Positions 1-7,501 of a stretch of DNA of 53,071 nucleotides are shown here, piece by piece. The stretch spans positions 1 to 53,071 of the forward strand of contig JACOUS010000008.1 in NCBI GenBank assembly GCA_016177735.1, in the 5' to 3' direction. A program made the position numbers and the translations under genes. Each line of letters begins with the position of its first letter. The first letter of the stretch is position 1. The notes below the pieces were generated by a model, which searched no databases, had not been told where the DNA came from, and saw nothing but the letters and a program-made list of their open reading frames with translations. The DNA is from Ignavibacteriales bacterium (lineage in GTDB: Bacteria > Bacteroidota > Ignavibacteria > Ignavibacteriales > Melioribacteraceae).

Positions 1-110
1 TTGGTAATTCATAAATTGGTGTTAATCTTCTTTACTTGAAAACCCGTTTGGCAGCATACCTTCACTCACAGCTACATTAAAGCAATTGAATACTTAAAAG
101 AGAACAACAA

Positions 111-199
111 TTAAAACGTCTACATACTCAAGCTAAACAGCTCGGTCTCATACTTCTGCCTATGATTCCTTAGTGGTCATTGGCAGACGCGGGTTAGGC
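111..199 (-). repeat. attC-like site closing cassette E
   Basis: On the minus strand the core GCCTAAC (193-199) lies just beyond the stop of the frameshifted cassette gene. It is the exact reverse complement of the core GTTAGGC (945-951) in front of that gene. Between them and a possible far core (GTTTTAA, 111-117) lie CGTCT and AGACG arms and an inner hairpin TCTGCC/GGCAGA (155-187), as expected of a folded attC. The near core is well supported by the complementarity; the far boundary is a guess, because GTTTTAA fits the G-TTRRRY consensus poorly. Confidence 0.5.
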
Positions 200-234
200 G
201 CCCTTTCGTGGGCATGACAATGGCAGCATGTTCG

Positions 235-869
235 CTAGTTGTCTTTGTGGCTTTCTTGAAAAGGTCGCAGGCCAAATCTCCAAAACTTCCATGCAAGTGC
301 GCGAGAATGGTCGTCCCCTTCAAACCCAAATGGCCCAAGGGCTATCGAAAGCTGAGTCAATTCAAGTGAGTTCGTGGGAGATGAAATGTCTTCCACCCCT
401 CTCAAACTCTCAAATGGTTTCGCAAGCCATATGGGATTAGTTTTCTCAATAAAGAACGCGAGCGTGCAATACTCTTTCCAGTCCAATTCGCCATCAAGTA
501 GGCAGAAAAAAGACAGCCATAGATTTCAGCCTGCTCTTGCTTTCCAAACCTGTCAATTTGCATCAGGATTTCTTCCAGCATTCTTTCGTTACCATATTTA
601 TCCAATAGCTGTTGGTACTTTGGCTTATCAGCGCTACCTTCCCGCGCAGCTTTTACAAAAGCACTGATCTTCTTCGCGATAGCGTAGTTTCGGACGTTAT
701 GGACTAGAGCCACTACTGCCGTGACATTCTTAATAACTGGCAAGTCCACCACAATTTTTTGAACATCTCCCGTCAAGAAGTGTTCCGCGAAGGTGTCGAT
801 GACAACTTCGACGTTGTCTATTACCGTATCCTTGACTTTCCCGTCATCAATTGCGTTTTTCATTGGCAA
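235..869 (-). pseudogene. Cassette gene E, hypothetical protein broken by one frameshift
   Basis: Two overlapping minus-strand frames read as one protein. The first frame (869-402) gives a helical start with the segment DLPVIKNVTAVVALVHN, then EQAEIYGCLF. The second (ending 235) continues DGELDWKEYCTLAFFIEKTN. Adding one base to the A6 run at 506-511 (T6 on the coding strand) joins them as GCLFFCLLDGELDWKEY, giving about 210 residues. The start is TTG at 867-869, with AAGG seven bases upstream, or ATG at 861-863. The gene fills a cassette bounded by GTTAGGC and GCCTAAC. Its function is not recognised; the fold looks like an all-helical soluble protein. The break could be a real mutation or a homopolymer sequencing error. 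Confidence 0.6.
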
Positions 870-944
870 ATCTATACCTTATTAGCAATGTGGGCGCGAT
901 GTTCCAGAATCTAGTCGCCACCCTTCGATCCGCACACCCTTGGC

Positions 945-1087
945 GCCTAACGTTAAGTGTTTTATCCGAACTTGCCTGTTGCAAGCAGGCTTGAGACAAA
1001 AAAATATATGACAGCTTTAACCTACAATTTTATTATCCGTGTATTGATAGCATTTCTTCAATGCCTCAATTTCGGATAAAATACAGT
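945..1087 (-). repeat. attC-type site, copy 1 of a 141-bp identical repeat
   Basis: Positions 947-1087 are identical to 52634-52774. On the minus strand the element ends CACTTAACG|TTAGGC, giving the entry core of cassette E. Near its ends lie perfect 11-base inverted arms, TTTTATCCGAA (960-970) and TTCGGATAAAA (1071-1081), plus an inner stem around GCCTG/CAGGC, so a single strand would fold into a long hairpin like an attC. The outer core on the far side is not recognisable in this copy (the minus strand reads AAACTAC where copy 2 has GTTCAAC). The flanks differ outside the repeat, as expected when the same site type carries different cassettes. Confidence 0.65.
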
Positions 1088-1364
1088 AGTTTTTAATATC
1101 TATTTCTGTTTTGTTGTTGGTTTACTTTGTAACAATTTATTTTTACTTGCATTGTTTTCATATTTAAGCACAATTTTTAATAATCTTTTCATATTTGAAT
1201 GTTCTCATTCGATGGTATACATAAATACCGTTGACAAATTTTTATTTTCACAAATCGGATTACTTCAACCGTCTTTTACTACGGAGACCTTGATGATCTT
1301 GCCATCATTGTCTCTACAAGATCGATTTATTAGTTAAGGAACATAGATATGCATGCAGCTGCAT

Positions 1365-1592
1365 TTTATATTTCCAAAAAATTTCTTTCGTATTTTGGTT
1401 TTGTGTTTCAATGGAATGAAAACGGTCTGTTAGAAAAGGTGGAAGAAGTTTTGTGCAGTCCGGATTAACGGAAGAAGAAATCATTAATGCCCTCATCAAT
1501 TTTTCTTCTGTCATGAAAGCGGTTCATGACATCTTGAAAAAGCCCGGCAGCAAATTAATTCAAGTTTCGTTTTTTGTCAATTATATTATTCG
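1365..1592. repeat. Diverged direct repeat, block 2 copy 1
   Basis: This stretch is roughly 80 percent identical by eye to 52834-53058, with an unbroken identical core around 1463-1513. It sits on the same side of the 141-bp site as its partner but is separated by 274 bp here against about 60 bp there. Short open frames exist on both strands, but the substitutions show no clear codon-position bias, so I do not call a gene. It may be the body of a non-coding or decayed cassette shared by both arrays. Confidence 0.55.
1552..1580 (-). promoter_or_regulatory. Possible promoter reading toward cassette E
   Basis: The minus strand reads TTGACA, 17 bases, TAATTT. The same arrangement (TTGACA, 17 bases, TAAATT) is kept at 53024-53052 in the diverged copy. 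It points into the cassette array, as a cassette promoter would. The -10 hexamer is weak, so this is tentative. Confidence 0.3.
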
Positions 1593-1659
1593 AAGGACGT
1601 GTGCTAATTTTTGTTTTTTTATTGCGGTTAAAGCCCAATATATTGGGTGATATTCATCT

Positions 1660-1711
1660 CCCCGACACATCACCGCAAAGCGGGATTCCGTTTACACGGA
1701 AGATGTCGGGG
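1660..1711 (-). terminator. Hairpin downstream of the MOSC gene
   Basis: CCCCGAC at 1660-1666 pairs with GTCGGGG at 1705-1711, and an inner CCG/CGG stem lies inside. It lies about 60 bp beyond the MOSC stop on the minus strand. There is no long T run, so it may be a palindromic repeat rather than a strict intrinsic terminator. The rest of 1088-1773 holds no supportable gene. Confidence 0.35.
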
Positions 1712-1773
1712 TAATTTTAAAACGTTAAGAGTAACTTGAGTATGCGTTTCGTTTACTCTGAAATTTTATCAAA

Positions 1774-2580
1774 TCATTTCCATTCAACGTCTTTCAATTC
1801 TTCGCCGGCTTTCACAATTCCTTTTCCTTCATGAAGAAGATTCTGCCCGAACATAATTTTGTGTTCTATTTTTCTATAAGCCGATAATGTATGAAGCGGC
1901 TCTTTGCCGCGTTCCGCCGTATCCTGATTTGTTGTAGTAACAATGCAGCGCGAACACGGCTTCACAGGATAAAAAGTAATACCGCATAGTTTGAAACTTT
2001 TCATTCTATCTTCGTCGAACGGCTCGCCGCCGCTAAATACAAAGTTGGGACGAAACCGGTTCATCGGAAGTTTTTCACTTAATCTGTTGTTGAGATCATC
2101 GAGCGATGCTTGCCCGATAACAAGAAACGGATAGCCGTCGGCAAAACTTACAATCTCGTTTTTCGATGCGTACTTTTTATCGACTAATCTTCTCGCGGAA
2201 TCCGGCATGTGAACGAGTCTGCATTTTATTTTTAACATTTCGCCGAACCATTCATCGGCACGCGGCGAAACAAAATCCGCATCAACGGTATCGCTCCAAA
2301 CAATTATTTCGGATTTCTCGTACGGCTCGTCATTTACATTAATTGAAAAACGTTCGCCGTTTTTTTTGTGAACGAATTCCAAATTATGTGAGTTGAAGGC
2401 GACCTTAATTAGAGCCATTCCGGGAACGGTGCGCTGCGTGATGTATGAATTGTTTTCATCGACAAGCATCCACCGGCGGTCGTATTCCAATCCGCGGTCG
2501 GTAACTTCGGCTTCGTTCAAACTAATCCCGGCAAGTGATTTCACCGGGTAAATATTTATTTCGCTTAGTGTGTGTTTCAT
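1774..2580 (-). CDS. MOSC domain protein
   Basis: A protein of 268 residues starting at the ATG that gives MKHTLSEINIYPVKSLAG; the longer frame adds 18 unlikely residues. The N-terminus matches the MOSC beta-barrel domain (INIYPVKS, DRRWMLVDE, ITQR). The C-terminus matches the MOSC domain proper, with RFRPNFVF and CSRCIVTTTNQDT. The conserved Cys in PCSRC is the expected cofactor ligand. Related proteins (YcbX, mARC, the MOCOS C-terminus) bind sulfurated molybdenum cofactor and reduce N-hydroxylated substrates. The partner flavin or ferredoxin module seen in some YcbX proteins is absent. The gene seems monocistronic, with a hairpin after its stop. Confidence 0.85.
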   Translation of the reverse strand: MKHTLSEINIYPVKSLAGISLNEAEVTDRGLEYDRRWMLVDENNSYITQRTVPGMALIKVAFNSHNLEFVHKKNGERFSINVNDEPYEKSEIIVWSDTVDADFVSPRADEWFGEMLKIKCRLVHMPDSARRLVDKKYASKNEIVSFADGYPFLVIGQASLDDLNNRLSEKLPMNRFRPNFVFSGGEPFDEDRMKSFKLCGITFYPVKPCSRCIVTTTNQDTAERGKEPLHTLSAYRKIEHKIMFGQNLLHEGKGIVKAGEELKDVEWK

Positions 2581-2721
2581 CTTTGTTACTCGAAAAGTTG
2601 TCGACCCCACCCACGCCAATAAGATTGCGGACAAGCCCGACCTTCGGCGGGCAAGCCCAGCCTTCGGCGGAAAGAGAAGTGAACGGGGGCTTAGTTCAAA
2701 TACATAAAAATTATTTTACAG

Positions 2722-3495
2722 TTACTCAATCACTTTCAAAAATTTCAAAACCTCTCGTGAAATTTTATTTCTTGCGGAAGAAGTTTCTTCAAAACTTTTT
2801 CCTTCTATGTTGAACGCAAAGAAATAAACATTTTTATTTTTTTCAACATAGCCGACAAGCCAGCAGAGCCACGTTCCGTCTTCTTTCTGCCCGGATCCGG
2901 TTTTGAATTTTAATCTGCTCGCCGGATAAATTTCTTCGTTCATGATTTCTTTTACTATATCAACAGAACGTTTTGAAAAAGGAAGTTTATAATCGTAAAA
3001 ACGTTTTAAGAATTCCACTTCCTCATCGGCAGAAATTTTTAGAGAATTATCGAGCCAGAAGAAATCAATCTTCTCCCCGATCACGCAGCTGCCGTAACCG
3101 ATATCATCGAGATACTTCTGCATTTTTTCTCTGCCTACTCTGCGTGCAAGTTCTTGATAATACCACACAACAGAATTTTGAATCGCGCTTTTCAATGTGT
3201 GGTCTTTGTTCCATTCGTCGTTCCATCTTTTAACGCTATCCCACTTGATAACAAAATCCGCATCTTTAATTACACCGCTCTCCAAACCGATCAACGAATT
3301 CGGAATCTTGAAAGTGGACGCCGGAAGAAATCGTTCTGCACTTCGTGCTTCGTTGTAGCGGAAATATTTTTCTCCGCCTTTATCGTACAAAACAAATGTG
3401 CCGCTTCTTCCTTCAAAAAATTTTGAAATCTCTTTTGTGCTGTCTGTCTGTGCGAAAAGCGGCAGAGCAATTAACAACAAAATTAATGTTTTCAA
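2722..3495 (-). CDS. Class D (OXA-type) beta-lactamase
   Basis: A 257-residue exported serine hydrolase with a signal peptide ending near LPLFAQ. The class D motifs appear in order: STFK at 60-63 (catalytic Ser60, and Lys63, which is normally carboxylated), SVV at 108-110, YGS at 134-136 where YGN is usual, and KTGSG at 198-202. These enzymes hydrolyse penicillins and sometimes oxacillin or carbapenems in the periplasm. The divergent relatives seen in environmental bacteria need not confer clinical resistance. No mobile element adjoins it, so it looks like an intrinsic gene. A BlaR-type sensor domain is excluded by the length. Confidence 0.88.
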   Translation of the reverse strand: MKTLILLLIALPLFAQTDSTKEISKFFEGRSGTFVLYDKGGEKYFRYNEARSAERFLPASTFKIPNSLIGLESGVIKDADFVIKWDSVKRWNDEWNKDHTLKSAIQNSVVWYYQELARRVGREKMQKYLDDIGYGSCVIGEKIDFFWLDNSLKISADEEVEFLKRFYDYKLPFSKRSVDIVKEIMNEEIYPASRLKFKTGSGQKEDGTWLCWLVGYVEKNKNVYFFAFNIEGKSFEETSSARNKISREVLKFLKVIE

Positions 3496-3842
3496 TTTCT
3501 TCCCCCTTAAAAGTGAAATAAAAATATTACTGCGAAAAATAAAAAAGGCAGGTGATTAATCATCGCGTTTTTATAAAATAATATCTTAAATGGAAAATGG
3601 TAAATGGTAAATGGATGCTTGTCCGTAGGACTCCTTCGGAGATGCTGGATACTTGATATTTGCTTTGATTACAGGCTATAGATTGTTGTCGTAATTCGTA
3701 CTTCGTACTTTCGCATTGTTTTGTAATTTGAGTTTTTTGTTCTTGGATGTCGTTTGGTTTTTGTTCCGCCACGGCTGATTGTTTTTTTGGTGCTTTAAAA
3801 TTCGTTCCTCGTATTTATTTCATGCGATCATGCATCCTTCGG
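3496..3842. repeat. Intergenic patchwork of dispersed short words
   Basis: This 347-bp gap contains near-repeats of the words AAATGGTAAATGG (3597-3613), GGAGATGCTGGATACTTG and GTAATTCGTACTTCGTAC, and a local palindrome around AGGACTCCTTCGGAG. The same words, in either orientation, recur near 12330-12490, 13795-13825, 28455-28560 and 46560-46710. No convincing gene is present; the 70-residue open frame here consists of these words. Confidence 0.5.
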
Positions 3843-4298
3843 TCATTTGTACTTTTTCGATAAGAAATAATCGATGCTGAATTTTCCGGCGCCGTTAATA
3901 AGCAGAACAAAAAGGAGCAGAATATAATAGAGAGGAATTTCAAATCCGTTGCTGCCGGCTTCAAATCCGTTTGACCAATGCACGGTTGTAATTGCAACAA
4001 TCATGTTGATTATCAACGGTATCGAAATTAAACGCGTGCCTAAACCGAGAGTAAGCAATGCAACTCCGGCAATTTCCGTTGATGCCGATAAATATGCATT
4101 CAAGCCCGGCAAAGGAATTCCGAGTTCTGCAAACCACTGAGCAATGCCGTTAATGTCCGCCCATTTGTTTAATGCCGGATTTAGAAATCCGTAAGCCAGC
4201 ACAAAGCGTATCGCCAACAAAACTAAGTTTCTTAATCCGGCAGTTCGTTCAGCCGCGCGGAAATATTTATCGAGTAATATTGCTTTCAGTTCGTTCAT
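3843..4298 (-). CDS. DoxX-family membrane protein of the bufferin locus
   Basis: A 151-residue protein with about four hydrophobic segments and the DoxX-type start (LLAIRFVLAYGFLNPALNKW). Its start codon overlaps the stop of bufC by four bases (ATGA), so the two are translationally coupled. DoxX-like proteins are a regular last member of HvfABC/bufferin operons, where they are called HvfX. Their role is not settled; a link to redox chemistry or copper stress at the inner membrane is inferred from context. The C-terminus is short and basic (DYFLSKKYK), facing the cytosol by the positive-inside rule. Confidence 0.85.
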   Translation of the reverse strand: MNELKAILLDKYFRAAERTAGLRNLVLLAIRFVLAYGFLNPALNKWADINGIAQWFAELGIPLPGLNAYLSASTEIAGVALLTLGLGTRLISIPLIINMIVAITTVHWSNGFEAGSNGFEIPLYYILLLFVLLINGAGKFSIDYFLSKKYK

Positions 4299-5053
4299 TT
4301 TTTGAATCCCGCTAAAAATTTTCTTTCGAACATCTCATTCAGAAACGGAATTGTTTTTTCGAGCAGCGTTTTTTTGTCAGCCGGGAATATTTTTTCTGCT
4401 TCATCGAGAATGGATTCAAGCGGCTGGGATTTTTTCTTTACTTCTTCGATCAACCAAGCGAAATAAACCGAGAGATCGACAAACCTGACTTTAAAAGTTT
4501 CCGGCTCGCGGAAAAGAAGAACATAAAATTCTCCTTTATCGCTTCGGGAAATTTCATTTGCGTTTTTTAAGTGAACCGGGTAACCAAGTTTCAAAAGTTT
4601 GTGCTCGGCGTTAAAAAGAATAACGTCTTTCAAAAGATCGCCGCGTTTGTTGTAATGGGAAAGTTCGGCGTCTTCCATCATGTAAACTTCTATCTCGCTC
4701 CATTCGAACAAAAGCAGATCGAGCAGATGAGGATATTTTTTCTCCAGCTTTGTTTTTGAATTCAGAACGTACTCATAAAATTCAAAAGGCATTTTCCAGA
4801 TTTGATATGATTGGCACGCATGCGTTCCGAAAAAATTATCGATAAGTTCTTCCCAATCATTTTCTTCAAGCAGATCATGCGTAATTGGAAACGCCGACTG
4901 CAAACTATCGTTCACAACATTGAAAACGAGTCTGCGGTAATGATGCACGCGGTTGTTGGTTAATCCTTCGAGATGCGGAAGAATTCCGGTTCGCACGTAA
5001 CTTGCAAAACCGCTCTGCTGTGTTTGTGTAAATTTATGCAACTGCGCGTTCAT
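4295..5053 (-). CDS. bufC: BufC/HvfC-type partner protein (DUF2063)
   Basis: A protein of 252 residues. The N-terminal half carries the DUF2063 putative DNA-binding domain with the family pattern GFASYVRTG, RVHHYRRLVFNVV and SAFPITHDLLEENDWEELIDNFF. The C-terminal half resembles the region that contacts the MNIO enzyme. In the characterised systems BufC forms a complex with BufB and guides the peptide substrate rather than binding DNA. Its start overlaps the end of bufB by 20 bases and its stop overlaps the DoxX gene, so the three are one translational unit. Confidence 0.88.
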   Translation of the reverse strand: MNAQLHKFTQTQQSGFASYVRTGILPHLEGLTNNRVHHYRRLVFNVVNDSLQSAFPITHDLLEENDWEELIDNFFGTHACQSYQIWKMPFEFYEYVLNSKTKLEKKYPHLLDLLLFEWSEIEVYMMEDAELSHYNKRGDLLKDVILFNAEHKLLKLGYPVHLKNANEISRSDKGEFYVLLFREPETFKVRFVDLSVYFAWLIEEVKKKSQPLESILDEAEKIFPADKKTLLEKTIPFLNEMFERKFLAGFKK

Positions 5054-5879
5054 AGCTCCATGCCTTTCTGCAAATGTTTTCCATTGTGATCATTTCGTTC
5101 TGCAGTTCTTCAAGTTCCGGAATGTTGAAATCGCGTTCGAGCAGAACCGGAACACTCTTCGGAAGTTTGTTTACGGTGAATTCAAATAGATCGTAAACGG
5201 GAGAAATAATCGGTTCACTGTGTGTATCGATGATGAGATCGGGTTCAACTTGTTCGTGTCCCGCCATGTGAATGTACTCAACCGTATCGAGCGGAAGACC
5301 TTCGATAAATTTTTTCGTATCGTATTTGTGATTGAACCCGTTGACGTAAACGTTGTTCACGTCGAGCAGAAGATTGCAGTCCGCTTCTTTTACAATTGCA
5401 TTGATGAATTCGAGTTCGGTCATCTCTGCTGCAACCGGCGTGTAGTATGAAACAATTTCGATTGCAATTTTTCTTTCGAGAAAATTCTGCACGTCTTTAA
5501 TTCTGTTTGAAATATGTTTGACCGCATCCCACCGGAACGGGATCGGAAGAAGATCGTAGAGATGTGCATTATCGCATTTCGAATAACTGAGATGCTCGGA
5601 ATAAATTTTTATATCGTAGCGCTGTAGAAATTCTTTCACGCGTTTTAGGAAATCCCAATCGAGCGGATCGGGACTGCCGATGGAGAGAGAAAGCCCGTGC
5701 GAATAAACAGGATATTGTTCAGCGGCGCGTTCAAAAATTCTTTTCCAGTATCCGCCGATTCCCATCCAATTTTCCGGAGCCGCTTCAATAAACGCCGGTG
5801 TTAAAATTTCTTTCTCGAAAAAATCTTCTGCAAAATCTTTCCGGAAACCGATGCCCACATGTTTCATTCTTCTTTTCAT
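5034..5879 (-). CDS. bufB: MNIO (DUF692) peptide-modifying oxidase BufB
   Basis: A TIM-barrel multinuclear iron enzyme of 281 residues from the ATG at 5877-5879, which has AAGGTG upstream; ATG at 5901-5903 is possible and the longest frame is not credible. Likely metal and active-site residues are seen in YSHGLSLSIGS, YSEHLSY, IEIVSYY, LLLDVNNVYVN, YIHMAGHE, DTHSEP and LLERD, all standard for DUF692. The family oxidises cysteines of a precursor peptide; in bufferins it makes thiooxazole-type copper-binding groups. The substrate here is almost certainly the upstream Cys-rich BufA. A hairpin lies in the gap between the two genes. Confidence 0.9.
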   Translation of the reverse strand: MKRRMKHVGIGFRKDFAEDFFEKEILTPAFIEAAPENWMGIGGYWKRIFERAAEQYPVYSHGLSLSIGSPDPLDWDFLKRVKEFLQRYDIKIYSEHLSYSKCDNAHLYDLLPIPFRWDAVKHISNRIKDVQNFLERKIAIEIVSYYTPVAAEMTELEFINAIVKEADCNLLLDVNNVYVNGFNHKYDTKKFIEGLPLDTVEYIHMAGHEQVEPDLIIDTHSEPIISPVYDLFEFTVNKLPKSVPVLLERDFNIPELEELQNEMITMENICRKAWSYERAVA

Positions 5880-6039
5880 TGGAACACCTTTAAGCAAATT
5901 CATGTTGTGAAAAAAATTCTTCTCATTTATCGCACATAAACAAAAAAATACTGCATCTACAAGAAAATAAAATAGCACACAGATCTAACACTTGTACCGC
6001 TTTACGATAGATCGAACTGATAAAAACGGATAAAAAAAT

Positions 6040-6090
6040 CAGTTCAAATCCCCCGCATAGCGGGGCAAGGTGTTTAATCAGTTTGAACTG
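6040..6090 (-). terminator. Hairpin between bufA and bufB
   Basis: CAGTTCAAA (6040-6048) pairs with TTTGAACTG (6082-6090), and inside it CCCCGC pairs with GCGGGG (6051-6065). The stem lies in the 232-bp gap after the bufA stop. It could attenuate read-through or protect the bufA message, giving more peptide than enzyme; that role is inferred. Confidence 0.5.
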
Positions 6091-6111
6091 CGTGCTATTA
6101 ACGCAGAGCAA

Positions 6112-6594
6112 TTATTTTTTCTCGGTTGTCTTGGTTTTGTCGGCTTCTTTTTTGGTATCCATTTTTTTATCGCCGCACTTTCCTTCGCCGCATTTGTGAT
6201 CTTTAGCTTTGCTCTCGGATTTTTTTACATCTGCTTTGGTCGAATCTTTTCCGCCGCACATGCCTTCGCCGCACTTGTGGTCTTTGGCTTTGCTTTCGGC
6301 TTTTTTATCGCCTCCGCATTTTCCTTCACCGCATTTACCTTCTTTGGCTTTGCTCTCGCTTGTGGTTTCTTTTTTCTCACTCTTGTTTCCGCATTTCAAA
6401 TCGAGTGCAGAGCCGTGAGACGGAACGCCGCCAAGCAGCGATGTTCGCACTTCGGCACCGGAGCCGAGATGTGTGTAGCTAAATAAATTTTCTGCTTTAA
6501 CCGGCTGTGCCGAACCGACACCGAATATCGCACCGGCTATTAACGAGCTTGCCAGTAAAGCACGCTTTGCATTCTTTTTATTTCTTTCTTCCAT
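6112..6594 (-). CDS. bufA: Bufferin precursor peptide BufA with EGKCG repeats
   Basis: A 160-residue exported peptide. It has a basic start, a hydrophobic stretch (residues 12-30) and a cleavage region near VKA-EN, then the segment LFSYTHLGSGAEVR. Cysteines occur at 68, 88, 93, 108, 113, 135 and 140. Six of them form three pairs of the type KCGEGKCG or HKCGEGMCG, separated by Lys/Ser/Glu-rich linkers containing the repeated word ESKAKDHKCGEG. Such EGKCG motifs are the modification sites of MNIO enzymes, and the product binds copper outside the cytoplasm. AGGAAGG lies ahead of the start. The paired, repeated layout is longer than the simplest bufferins. It is the first gene after the sigma/anti-sigma pair. 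Confidence 0.88.
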   Translation of the reverse strand: MEERNKKNAKRALLASSLIAGAIFGVGSAQPVKAENLFSYTHLGSGAEVRTSLLGGVPSHGSALDLKCGNKSEKKETTSESKAKEGKCGEGKCGGDKKAESKAKDHKCGEGMCGGKDSTKADVKKSESKAKDHKCGEGKCGDKKMDTKKEADKTKTTEKK

Positions 6595-6671
6595 ACAATT
6601 ACCTTCCTTTTATTATTAAGTGGACAGTTATAAAGACGGGATGTGAAGTTAAACCTTACAGCGGTAAAAAA

Positions 6672-6920
6672 TTATTTTGACAGCTCATTTAATTTTTTGT
6701 CCATTTCTTCTTGTTCGGCGCCGGATAGCGGCTCTTCCGAAGAAATATTTTTGATATTAACGGACAAAAATTTGTTCTGCTTCTCGAAGAATTTGCAAAA
6801 ACTGCAAATCATAAGGTGTAAGGCAAGTTTTATCCTTTCGGAAAAAGAAATTTTCCTTTCCTCTTTTTTAATAATTGCGAGTGTGGCTTCTCTGCACGAT
6901 ATCATTAAACTTTCCATCAT
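6672..6920 (-). CDS. Small zinc-finger anti-sigma factor
   Basis: About 82 residues starting at ATG 6918-6920 (or the next ATG), immediately after the sigma factor stop; a longer frame overlaps that stop by 16 bases. It carries the pattern SCREATLAIIKKEERKISFSERIKLALHLMICSFC, summarised as a C...HxxxCxxC zinc site typical of ZAS/zf-HC2 anti-sigma factors. It has no membrane segment, so it is probably a cytosolic sensor. It would hold the adjacent ECF factor until metal or redox stress releases it. The signal sensed is inferred. Confidence 0.75.
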   Translation of the reverse strand: MMESLMISCREATLAIIKKEERKISFSERIKLALHLMICSFCKFFEKQNKFLSVNIKNISSEEPLSGAEQEEMDKKLNELSK

Positions 6921-6922
6921 AA

Positions 6923-7501
6923 TTATTTCACAAACCATTTTTTTTCAATACATGCTCTCAACTGCAATTTTGCGCGGTGGATCACCACCCAATAGTTTGA
7001 CGCACTGATCATCAATTCCTTACATATTTCATCGGACTCTTTTTCATCGAGATATTTAAGCGTAAAAGCTATTCTTGTCAGTTCGGATAATTTCTGCAGA
7101 CACTTATTAAGTATCTCAAAAAACTCTTTTGATTCCACCGGGTTTTTGTAATCGGCATTCCAATTGTGCGGTGCTGTTTCTTTTTTCCAGTGACCGGTTT
7201 CATCAAAATAATTTTCGAATGCTTCTTCGCATTCATCGAGTTCTGTGAATAATTGATTTGTCTTTTTGCGGTAATGGTCTATTATTTTATTCTTGAGAAT
7301 TATGAAGAGCCAGTTTTTTTCCGAGACTTCGCCTTTGAAGTTTTCCAAATTTTTGTATGCTGCAAAAAAAGTTTCCTGAACAATATCTTTTGCCGCTTCT
7401 CTATCGTTCACTCTTTGCAGCGCAAAACGGAAAAGCTGTTCGGAATAATTCTTAACCCAATTTTTAGGATTCAGCAAATTAGTTTCTTTCTTGTTTATCA
7501 A
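6923..7501 (-). CDS. ECF sigma factor of the bufferin locus
   Basis: 192 residues from TTG at 7499-7501; a second TTG at 7475-7477 would give a start at LNPKNWVKNY. Region 2 is visible (FALQRVNDREAAKDIVQETF, then WLFIILKNKIIDHYRKK), as is region 4 (ELTRIAFTLKYLDEKESDEICKELMISASNYWVVIHRAK). ECF factors of this type, paired with a small Cys-containing anti-sigma factor, commonly precede DUF692/HvfABC loci. The start overlaps the VOC gene by 23 bases, so the sigma gene may be read from the upstream transcript as well as from its own promoter. Confidence 0.85.
   Translation of the reverse strand: MINKKETNLLNPKNWVKNYSEQLFRFALQRVNDREAAKDIVQETFFAAYKNLENFKGEVSEKNWLFIILKNKIIDHYRKKTNQLFTELDECEEAFENYFDETGHWKKETAPHNWNADYKNPVESKEFFEILNKCLQKLSELTRIAFTLKYLDEKESDEICKELMISASNYWVVIHRAKLQLRACIEKKWFVK

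Noticed and set aside
235-486. Two independent short genes in cassette E
   Set aside because: The second frame has no start signal and continues the first protein after a one-base shift at the A6 run, so one broken gene is simpler.
1152-1650. Short plus-strand open frames including a conserved LTEEEIINALINFSS stretch
   Set aside because: The stretch is identical in DNA between the two copies, and changes around it show no codon-position bias; frames on both strands break in one copy.
6070-6486. Long plus-strand open frame opposite bufA
   Set aside because: It is the shadow of the repetitive, Lys/Cys-rich bufA sequence; its product is hydrophobic low complexity, and bufA has a good SD and a clear family match.
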